Source: Alentia gelatinosa (lineage: Eukaryota > Annelida > Polychaeta > Phyllodocida > Polynoidae). Taken from it: 64,000 nucleotides of DNA. The translations under genes were made by a program, and so were the position numbers. The notes below the pieces were generated by a model, which worked only from the letters and a program-made list of their open reading frames with translations, was not told the origin of the DNA and searched no databases. The stretch is from the NCBI GenBank assembly GCA_950022655.1, contig OX465583.1, positions 38,219,360 through 38,283,359 of the forward strand. Reading direction: 5' to 3'. Shown piece after piece: positions 55,277 through 64,000 of the stretch (positions are counted from its first letter, which is position 1; each line of letters opens with the position of its first letter).

Positions 55277-58254
55277 GTACAAGGGACACAAGGAACACAT
55301 GGTGAAGAATGGGCTGGTAATGAGGAAAGGAAACAGGGAGGGCGTCGGAATAAAATATATATTAATAGAGGCAAGGAATTACGACTAATCTTAGAGTATT
55401 CTTCATGACAAAGGTATACTATTGGTTGATAATATCTTTTCGTGATATCTCAGAAATACAGCACCTACAGAGGTAAAATGATACGTGATGTGAAGGTGAC
55501 AGGACACAAGGTTTTTACGCAGGCGTGAAGCAGGTACAGACATCGGAGCTTGGAGAGAGATGGAGGTGTACATGGCACAGGGCAGGATAGACGTGGTGAT
55601 TCGGATAGAGATACTTCTCATTATACGACACATCCATCTGTCTACACATACCCCCCGACTACCACAGCTTACTGGTTACTCTCACACACAATGATAACAG
55701 CCCCAGGACATGTAGCTCAACATCTGAACACCACTTTCACGTATAGCACAGCCTTATATAATGCCATTCCCGACAATGTCCAATGCGTCTCGGGAGATCT
55801 CATGGTTGTGAGTAAGTATGGTGTGTTTATTTTGAAGGCGATTCGAATTCTGACACTTTTGCACAGACAGGAATGTGTATGTATTGGAGAGGGGTGTGCG
55901 TGCGTGCTTCTCTTTTGGTACTTGTCCCCAAACAGCTTTTTAGATCATGCAGTAAGCGGAGGTCATGTGACCCAGAGAACTTAGTTTGAAATGCACTGCC
56001 TCATTGCATGTCTTCAAATGCTTAAAAGATAGGGGAAATTCAACCCTTGGTAAAATGCATCGAAAAGTAAAACAATCTACCAGTTCTCACATTCTACAGA
56101 ATATTGCTGTTATCAATTAGTGTACGAATATTCTAAACAGATAAGAAATTAGCCTTCCATGTTATAGTATCCTAGAAATCTACCAGTATTTACTCCTCCA
56201 TTCAAAAGGAAGGCTAACATGGAATCAAATACAAATCCTTCGTTGATGTAATTGAACTATGAAATTATATTGAAATCAGATGAGACCAAAAACAATTAAG
56301 TTTATCAGCACTATGTGCAAAAAACAACACTCTGTGGGAGCGAAAGGATGGCAGTCCTTTATTGATCGCGGCATTTAAGAGAAAATCCTCAATCTAAACT
56401 AACCTATTGTGGCACGTCGATATAAATTCATTAAGTACATTACTGGAGGAACCACCATCATGTCGGAAGCTCTAAAAGTTCCCATAATCCTCCACGGTGT
56501 TAAATGTGGATTTAGACGCCGGAAGCTCGGACCCTAATTGCCATTCCCTGAGCTATTAGTCAGTGTTAGCTATTGATTCAGGAGATTAGACCTACTCGGG
56601 TAGCGCCTTAACTGCAAATTGCATCGCTGTTCTTTCATGCCATACTTTAGCAGGAAAACCATTGATATTGATGTGGTAGTCCTGGAATATCGTGCAATGA
56701 CATTGAAGATAGATATCGTCCTTTGTGAGCTGTTTGTGTAAAAATCTTGTATTTGTACTATTGTACAAACGTAAGGTATCATATAGAAGTTGTCCTGTTT
56801 CTCCTATGTGAATGCAATTCTCCTGTAATATGATTTTTCTAAAGGGTTATTTCTGGAAGACCTATACTAATGGTGGTTTTTTTTCTGGCGATTCTTCTGA
56901 CCACCAGAAATGATTAATTGTTGTCTTTGTGATTTGCTATGGGGGACGTCCACTCAGTATGTTACAAGCTCAGTCCACTGACTCCACAATCTTATATTGT
57001 CAGCCATCTTCTATTATATTGTTCCAGTGACTAACCTTCATGCTGGCTGTGGATATTATTTCCAAATTTCAGTTGTGAGAAGTTTACTCTTTTCCTCATT
57101 CACATTGATATGGATATAATTCTGAACTCTTGTATCATATGGGTCTATTTATAAAAGGAAAATACTAATACACTATATTCGTATTATATAACCTACACCT
57201 ATCAGTGAAATAAGTCCAGGCCTTAGACTAGGCATCTGGTGTCTACTGGTATGAAAGACGTAAGCCACGAGCAATTCAATAACCTCCGTCGCACGTGATG
57301 CACGACTAAGTCTCCTGAGTGGCCGCGAGCCTGGGAATTCCCAGCTGACTAGAATTCAATAATAGCACGAACTGAAATCCTCGCAGTGAAGTGTCTGAAC
57401 TGTCTTCTATTTGAGTGACACCCCCGCCACCACCGCCCCACAACATCTCCCAGTGGCCGTCACGTTGTGCTCAGAGCAGCTCCTCGTTTAACTAGCCCGG
57501 CCGCCTTAACAGTGAGAACTCCCTCTGGGTATGTTGCTCTGGTATTGTCTCCAGACTCGCTCCTATAATGGTTTGTCTTAGGGCCATTGAAGGTCTCCTT
57601 TTATATTATTGATCGCCTTCTAGAAAGCGATATAAGGTTGACAGGTTTTTCTTTGCACTATTGCACTAAAGCAAAATCATAAATATCTTTGCGGATTTTA
57701 TCTTGGGTCTATATACTATCTAATTCTTGGTAGGAGGTATGTAGTTTATGTAGGTGTCGAGTACCTGCAACAAGTATCATAATAGCAGAGTATTGGTAAA
57801 ATATTCACATGATTATTTGATTTGTACTGGACAACTTATTACATTATTTGATATGCAAACCCCAAATACACGATCTGGACTGCAAGCGGTAGTTTCAATC
57901 TTACATTTATAGACAGGGTATGCTTCCAAGGCATCATCACTACAGTTCCATCGCAAAATTACAATGTATTAGATTGAAAATGGCAAGCCCAATTCGAAAC
58001 ATAACCCAGTCACTCTTTTGAATCTTTTTAAATAACTTCGAAAGCTCAGCTGTTAAAGGCTTGCAACATTGTGGGAATGGTGGTGATTTTGATTGGCACT
58101 GTCACGTGGTAGTTGTGGTGGTGGTAGTGGCCGTGCGGAGATAATAAACGCAGCGATCGACATACAAAAAAAGGCCAAGGTATCAATTACCCCCCAGGCG
58201 CATGCCCATAAATATTCCTGGCGAACGCACGCGCAATAAACGCCAACTCTAATA

Positions 58255-58440
58255 TTTACATGCAAAACGATGGAGCTGATCTATAGGCCGGAGATTGAAT
58301 CTCTGAACTCCAAATGGACGTCTCTTGCCATAAATGCTCTAATTATTTCTCTATGGGCATTTAATATTAGCCCTGCAGCGGCCGCCGTGCTGTATCTGTT
58401 AGGATTTATGGCGCATTGATGAGTTGGATGTAGCTAATGT
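58255..58440. promoter_or_regulatory. Homeodomain-motif-rich block, possible conserved enhancer
   Basis: Dense AT-core words typical of homeodomain sites (GCCATAAATGC, TCTAATTATTTC, GCATTTAATATTAG, GGATTTATGGCGC) surround a GCAGCGGCCGCC core, with no open frame. CCATAAA occurs near the start and inverted near the end. This look is shared by known conserved non-coding enhancers, but conservation cannot be seen from one sequence. Confidence 0.25.
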
Positions 58441-60339
58441 ATACACCGCCCAAGCCACGCTGAAAGAACTGTATAGGAGGCCTGCAGATAAAACCTGTAA
58501 TCCCTAGTCTTAAGTGGCCACTGGGATCGATCGACTTGGTGATCACTGCATGCTGGGCAGGATAGCCAGTGAGTTTAATCTAGGATGATGATGTCCTAAT
58601 CCACCCTAATGGGTTCCAATCCCAGTGTGGTGAGGCGAAATGAGGGTGACATGAATGTGAGCGGAGTCTGGGACGTATATGATTGGTGCGTGTCTGTGAA
58701 GGTGGGAAATAGAGGAACAAAGAAAGAGAGGTGGTGCTGAGAGATGGGGATGCCAGGATGATTGGTCTATGAAAGATATGGTCTGACAAAGAGGCAGGAG
58801 GGAGAGGGTGATACAGTGAGTGGATATGAGATGGATACGCACGCCACAAAGGGAGAGGATATGAGGAAAGGAAAGGAGAAATACAGAGAGGAGTGTGACA
58901 AGAGAGACAAATCAAGGGAGAGAAGCAGGAGATGAACAGGAAGAGTAGGGATTCGTTAGGGAAGAGGTAAAATCATTCATATTAAATGTACTGGTATGAG
59001 GAGTAGGAAATCGACATTGTAGCGTATCATGCCACTTATCAATGGATGGCATGAAAAGGATGATGGCAGCAGACAAGAGATATATATATAGAGAGAGATG
59101 TAGAAAGCCTTGGACCAGATGCATAAAGGAAAAAATAAAGCGTTGGGTACAGCAACATATGCCCCATATATCTAACCAAAAGTTATTGTGGAGCAAGTCG
59201 ATACGTGGGCTGTGTTAGAGGTACTATCTGTGTATCTCTATACAGACAATACCATGTTTAGGGGTTTGTCCACGTCCAGCTTTGGAGGAAGGGTTGACTG
59301 CTAGTGTAAGCAATTGGGGACACTAGCGTTAGAGTATACGCTATCCTGACGCGAGCAGCTCGTAGCAGCTCGGTGCCATAGACACAAGCGACAGGAGCAG
59401 GCGAGAGTGCAATCGGCCGCGGAGCAACTATTGCACATCAACGAGACATGTGCTCCATTAGTGTCTACCACCCGAAGCACGACGGCGAGTACGGGACACA
59501 GTGTGTTTTGAGAGGAGCAGGCTGTTGGCTCGTCGCTACACGAGATGCCTTCAGACACCCAGTAGCTCAGAGTCCGTGCGGTCACCAGGCGAGCTGCTCG
59601 CACAGCCAGCCGCCACCCTCCCACTTCAATTACGACACGCCATTTGCGCTGCGCCGCTGCTATTAGTGGAGGATTCCGCGGGCGGATTCGTCTCAATTGC
59701 CGGAGAACGGTGTGTGTGGGAGAGAGAATGGGGGGAGGGGAGGGCAGGTAAGGGGAGGGAGGGTAACGCCGTGTGCTGGAGACCTGGTGCATTATTCAGC
59801 ATGATGACGGTGTGGTTGGCATCCTGTGAATATGAGACTCGGCTCCGGAATGGTTGACTTCTGCAGATGCGGCACTCTGTAACAGAAGCGCTGTAGACCC
59901 GATTTTCGACTATCCATCCCTGCCTCACTCTGTAGTGAGTCTCCAAGCCCAAGTTTTCTGAATTTTTCCGCAACCAAATCTGTCCGACGTAAACACACTT
60001 TCTTCTGAACCTCCTCATTCGACTCTAACCTGATCCCCAATGCCCTACTCTAGCCTGTTCTACCAAGACCCACTCTGCCCTATACCTCCACTCCCTACTC
60101 ATCTCTCTTTTTCACCCCTCCAATTTACATGGCACACTCTGTCCTAGACCTCCATCCATACTCGGTCCTGTACCTCAAATCTCCCCTCTAGTCAATAAAC
60201 CCATAGCTGACTCTGCAATATACAGGTATTCTTCACGTTGTTATATGTCAAATTACCCTCTCCATCCTGCCCTATATTTCTATAGCCCACAATGTCCTAT
60301 AATTCCAGAAGCTGAGAGGTAGAGAACAGTCCTTAGAAG

Positions 60340-60480
60340 GAAACCCACGACATGAGAATAACTTTGTCCGTACTCCACCGAATTTGACTGCGGAGTAATA
60401 CACGAAGTGAAGCTGAGTGAATTACGTAGCGGTCAAACGAGGTAGAGTACAGACCAAGTTATTCCCATCGAGTGGGTTTC
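60340..60480. repeat. Foldback element 1 (141 bp)
   Basis: The first ~39 bases, starting GAAACCCAC, match the reverse complement of the last ~39, ending GTGGGTTTC, at about 82%. Pairing continues weakly inward to GTAAT/ATTAC around a 21-base loop (60400-60420). There is no coding frame. It is a MITE-like or other palindromic element, or a transcribed hairpin. Confidence 0.7.
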
Positions 60481-60485
60481 TGATT

Positions 60486-60626
60486 TTATCTCACCCCGTA
60501 TAACATCATTTATTGCTGGAATAACTCACCAAATTAGCCATTGAGTATTAGGTACGATACTTTCAATGCGGTGGAGTACGAGTTCCTAACGTTAAGCCTA
60601 TGGAGAAAAGTACCGGGGTGAGATAA
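60486..60626. repeat. Foldback element 2 (141 bp)
   Basis: It has perfect 12-bp ends TTATCTCACCCC and GGGGTGAGATAA. Inner words GGAATAACTCACC and GGTGGAGTACGAGTTCC are partly complementary. It has the same length as element 1 and lies 5 bp from it. Its reverse complement shares CGTACTCCACCG with element 1, so the two are related copies in opposite orientation. Confidence 0.62.
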
Positions 60627-61485
60627 TGTATCGATACTCCACTCTTCCTTGAAATCTCAAGATACCTCCATTCCCCCATCGCGTGCTACATCTGGACGCT
60701 CGAACATACGTCACTCTGTCAAGAGCATTCTGTTTCACATTCTTGTTGCATGGCTTTTCCCGATATCCCGGCAGTTTGCACCTATTTATATACAGAAACG
60801 TCAAAATGATTTCCTTTTGTATCTAGCACAACGCATTGCAATTTGGCTTCCATAGCAATTTCCGAGTGAATCCTAGTGAAAATGCATAGGGTAACCCAAT
60901 AGTGGCAATAGAAAAACCGAAATGGAGTTCAGAACTGATCACACACCGTTAATCTAATAGCAACCACACAAAATACATCTAATACCACTGTTTATTACAC
61001 GAGTAAATGCTTAAATCAACATGCCGAGCGCCATTTTCATTTTCGCGACAGTGCTTTATGAAAGGCCAGAAATATTTCCAACTAATGGCCGATGATTGGC
61101 TAATGTCTTGTAACGTTACGATACAGTAGTATGCCACGCAGATGGCAAAAAACACACGCTATGTCACTCCAGATGAAATATTGTTTCACTACTGTAAGTC
61201 TTTGGTGGAACAATAGGGTTGGAATCTTCTTCACCTCCTCCGGTATGTATACTGACACTGCATCGCTCGACGTTGTCCTGTGCTGTTCAACCAAGTTATC
61301 GGTCGAGCTGTCCAGACGTCCCCACTATTTCAAACCTTACAATCTAGCTCTGACGATTCTATCCATAGGCCCTACTACCGCACTTCCAAAGTTATCCTAA
61401 ACCATATCTTTACACACCTCCACATCAAGCATCCCTACGTAGTATCCATTAAATTTTGTCAACGATTTCCACGATTCGTTTAACT

Positions 61486-61707
61486 TCAGCCTCTTCCCAG
61501 CACGCTCTGGCAGTCACGATTAAATTCCAATGTCCCAAATTTATCTGGCAATTTGGCCAATTGCTGCTGTGCCTCTGACAACTTTTGTTCTAAAAACAGC
61601 ACGGAGTCGAGAATAATAAATATCCACAACTTTTCATCTCGCTCGATGGCTGCAAGGAATGTCGGGACACTTGGGTTTTGTGAGGTTGCTACGCAAGACT
61701 TTAAACA
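61486..61707 (-). pseudogene. Unidentified coding-like minus-strand frame near the convertase exon
   Basis: The minus strand has an open frame of about 73 codons without an ATG. It reads NPSVPTFLAAIERDEKLWIF, then FLEQKLSEAQQQLAKLPDKF and EFNRDCQSVLG, ending at a TGA (61486-61488). Directly after it, in another frame, EEAEVKRIVEIVDKI continues the charged helical character. Upstream in a third frame is FEILMWIIAVTTKKLERRLG. The pattern is that of a frame-shifted coding remnant with a coiled-coil-like, Gln-rich helix. It is not part of a proprotein convertase. Confidence 0.35.
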
Positions 61708-62338
61708 TTAAACATGACTTTCTCGTCGCTTCCCCAAAGACCCATCAATTTAAGACGCCTCCCAGCCGTCTTTCCAATTTTTTTGTTGTGACTGCAATGA
61801 TCCACATCAATATTTCAAACTTGACTTCTTGTACCTTCTGGTATCAAGGCTGTTTGGGGCCTGTTAAGACAGACTTGTTATCCTGAAATAGTGGGCAGAA
61901 TATGGACACTTCAACCAGGATGTTTTTGTAACTTAAAATCAATTTGGAAAGGGTGGAGTTGAAGTACCTTCTATAAATAGCAATGTCTTACAGTGTACTA
62001 TCGGTTTCATTTACTATGTAAAGTGGTTACTATTTAGTCGCTACAGTAACATTACATATCAGAAAATATCAATGATGAAGGAACACTCCCCTCCGTTTTG
62101 AGCACCACCAAAAGCGGAAGAACATTATTGTTACGCGCCTTGGGCAAATTGCGGTACAGGAAAAAAGTTATGTGTTTAAGTTTGAGCTCAGGAAGTCTAT
62201 TCCAGTCTCCTGAATCACTGTAATTGAATATCAACTTCGCTGACTTAAAGGGTGGGTACCATGCAGCAGGACTATCACTATAAGACTTTTCTGACATTTC
62301 AGAGATGAAGCAAATGTCATGGCCATATGGGAACTAAC

Positions 62339-62440
62339 CTTAGGGTGTCTTTGTAAACTCGAATGATGGTTCGAGGCATCCGTAGATCGTTTGGAAACTC
62401 CATGATGTTCAAACAGGTAAAAATTGTCCAATGTTCCGAT
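62339..62440 (-). CDS. Prodomain exon of a furin/PCSK-family proprotein convertase
   Basis: This is a 102-bp minus-strand exon, phase 0 at both ends, with a pyrimidine-rich acceptor ending ...tcatttcag and donor AAG|GTTAGT. Its 34 codons read IGTLDNFYLFEH, then GVSKRSTDASNHH, and end LQRHPK. This matches the prodomain segment of kexin-like proprotein convertases, where Q|IG.L..YxFxH....KRS......L...PK|V is bounded by introns at these points in animal PCSK genes. These are calcium-dependent serine proteases that cleave precursors after dibasic sites in the secretory pathway; the prodomain folds and inhibits the catalytic S8 domain. Which paralogue (furin, PC1/3 or PC5/6-like) cannot be settled from 34 residues. 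No upstream signal-peptide exon or downstream catalytic exons were recognised. Confidence 0.82.
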
Positions 62441-63780
62441 CTGAAATGACACCAAAGCAGAAACAACAGTAAGTATAAGATAGCGTAGAGAAACCAGTGT
62501 ATAATATCCCAAACTGCTGTATTGCTGCTAGTCCACGCCTGATCGTAATATCGCGTATGAGTAGATCTTTGTATATACGTCTTACTCGATATTTGACTGA
62601 TATACGTCCATAACCACAACAAAATATTCAACGGTTTCTATGAGTTTTCCAAAGTCTGAAAACAAAACAACGTGGATTCAAAGAAAGAGAGAAACCTTGA
62701 ATACGCCGCACACAATATGAGAGCCTTAGTTTTTACTTGAAGTTTTTTCATATATGAAAGGTTACTATTCAAATTGAGCTTATATATTTAACGTTATACA
62801 TTTATCCTTTGTGGGTGTTTTGCCGTTACAACATATGTATTGACAAACACAGAAAACATTTTCGCCATTTGCTTTCCCCATTGTCCTTCCCCTAATATGT
62901 AGATCACTGCTGTTTATTGATTGTTATTTATTACTACTCCTGGTTTCAATCTCTGCCTTGCTCACCCTCCTCTATTTCATCATTTCCCGTCACTTCCCGA
63001 GCCGCTCCTTTGTCATTTTCTTCCATCGTTTTGTCTCGGAATTAATATCAAATTACATATTTCCTCCGTCCTAATTCCCCCTCCTTCCCATACCTCACTT
63101 GTGAATTTCCTTGCACCCTTTCTCACGTTCCTCCTCATCACACCTTTCTGGCAGACTGACTCGAGTATTCAAGAAAAGATCACAACAGGTTACCATGGTA
63201 ATCATTCCCCGAGGATCTTCTGACGTTCGATTAGGGGCTCCAGAATGAAACAGAAACCTTTGCAGAACTAGGAGGAACAGCTTAAATCCTATGATGGATG
63301 GGGACTGTCAAAGAGCCACCCCCTTGTGACTTTACTCACGCAGCCCCCTCCCCCTTTACGAGCCCCCTCCTTCCCACACACACAAACGGACACGCACGGA
63401 AATGAGCCATCCCCACACAGACAGACACACTTCTAACGCTCCCCCTGCCGGCCAAAACGCCAACCACACCACAGAAATGAGTTTATTCCCGGAGTTATTG
63501 ATGACTGCCAGCACGAAATTGTTTAATCTTCGATTCGGAGTCCCTAGCTTCAGGCTAGGGCTGGGGTGAATATGGTAGGGAGAAGGGAAGCAGGTATGTA
63601 AAAACCTTTGTAGGAATAGTGGTTATTAGGAAGGTATGCTTAGTGTTATAAGCAGGTATGTTTAGAGGTAGATGGATGGTATCAGTTAGGACGGAAAGGT
63701 ATGGACTAGTCGATATATAGATGCCAGAAAAAGTAGGTGAGACATGGCCCCCACTTACTACGACGCACTACGATAGACCT
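62441..63780. other. Intron or upstream sequence of the convertase gene
   Basis: Upstream in the sense of the minus-strand exon, so this is intronic if the gene is intact. C-rich patches occur at 62920-63140 and 63320-63450. No preceding exon (end of the signal peptide and first prodomain half) was recognised. The X-box-like word lies at 63189. Confidence 0.5.
63189..63202. promoter_or_regulatory. X-box-like palindrome
   Basis: GTTACCATGGTAAT is a near-palindromic RFX-type X-box with one departure from symmetry. It is about 750 bp upstream, in transcription sense, of the minus-strand convertase exon. The link to that gene is speculative. Confidence 0.35.
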
Positions 63781-63787
63781 CCCGATG

Positions 63788-63950
63788 CACGCCGACGATG
63801 CCGACACAAATTAGCATCGTTGGCGCCTTCGCCGACCTCTGCCTTAGGCTACCGAAACAACGCACACCGACGCGCTATTAAAGTCAAACATGTTTGAAAG
63901 TCGTAGACACCCTACGATGCGAGTATTTTCATCGTAGCGCGTCGGCGTGC
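63788..63950. repeat. Nested palindromic element, MITE-like
   Basis: The outer arms are perfect: GCACGCCGACG (63788-63798) and CGTCGGCGTGC (63940-63950). Inside are CGCCGACGATGC (63790-63801) facing GCATCGTTGGCG (63814-63825) with one mismatch, and CTACGATG (63912-63919) facing CATCGTAG (63930-63937). It is rich in CGACG and TCGTAG words. The limits are uncertain, and the element may extend to the end of the window. Confidence 0.6.
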
Positions 63951-64000
63951 GGCGTAGGGCATGCTGTAGAAACCTCACTAATGCCGAGCTCCATGATTCC

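Larger units (their letters stand above)
53270..60330. other. Mostly non-coding stretch
   Basis: Contains the 38-bp palindrome (55.24 kb), the possible enhancer (58.3 kb), purine-rich low-complexity DNA (58650-58950, 59730-59770) and a degenerate CCTACTCTR-type pyrimidine repeat (60030-60200). Frames at 55550-55984 (+) and 59448-59666 (+) have protein-like parts but no recognised family. Confidence 0.5.

Noticed and set aside
60987..61010. Minus-strand KQWY word considered as the next convertase exon (QQWYL)
   Set aside because: A stop follows immediately, and no upstream dibasic/WxEQQ context or splice sites are present.
62052..62297. Minus ORF with DWNRLPELKLK, similar to LINE tails
   Set aside because: Only a short word matches; the surroundings lack the FKxxLK continuation or a LINE frame, and it adjoins a real exon.

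Overview
The window looks like animal nuclear DNA, probably from an invertebrate. Long stretches are AT-rich and non-coding. Microsatellites, interstitial CCCTAA-type telomere-like repeats and eukaryotic retroelements are present, and one exon of a secretory-pathway protease has good splice sites. There are no operons, bacterial genes, CRISPR arrays or recognisable tRNA/rRNA genes. The species cannot be read from the sequence, and 'marine invertebrate' is only inference from the mix of Ngaro, CR1/Jockey-like and SGNH-carrying retroelements.

The clearest locus is a complete Ngaro-type tyrosine-recombinase retrotransposon at 33265-38606 on the + strand. It has split direct repeats in the order A1 - gag - RT/RNase H - YR - B1 A2 B2. 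Both A copies (202 bp) and both B copies (297 bp) read as identical, so the insertion is probably young. Catalytic motifs of the reverse transcriptase, RNase H and tyrosine recombinase are intact. Neither the RT nor the YR frame has a usable upstream ATG, so their expression needs frameshifting, readthrough or splicing.

Older retroelement debris lies on both sides. At 40200-41293 (minus) is a decayed LINE reverse transcriptase from RT motif A to the C-terminal tail. It abuts a decayed SGNH/GDSL hydrolase domain at 41300-41765 (minus), with a 13-bp direct repeat at the junction. A second LINE tail is at 49540-49990 (minus). A LINE 3' end with poly(A) is at 45270-45841 (plus).

The one recognisable host gene piece is a 102-bp exon at 62339-62440 (minus). 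It encodes part of the prodomain of a furin/PCSK-family proprotein convertase. No other exon of that gene was found, so the rest lies in large introns, outside the window, or was missed.

The remainder is mostly non-coding. It includes a telomere-like array (16751-16912) between inverted copies of a short GC-rich minisatellite, a 22-bp E-box minisatellite (46785-46993), two adjacent 141-bp foldback elements (60340-60626) and several strong palindromes. A few CpG-rich islands carry ETS, NRF1, YY1, CTCF or RFX-like motifs and may be promoters or boundaries (around 8.0-8.6, 19.7-20.0, 29.6, 42.0 and 52.9-53.3 kb). Several unidentified coding-like remnants (10.6-10.9, 31.1-31.4, 44.0-44.4 and 61.5-61.7 kb) are listed with low confidence.
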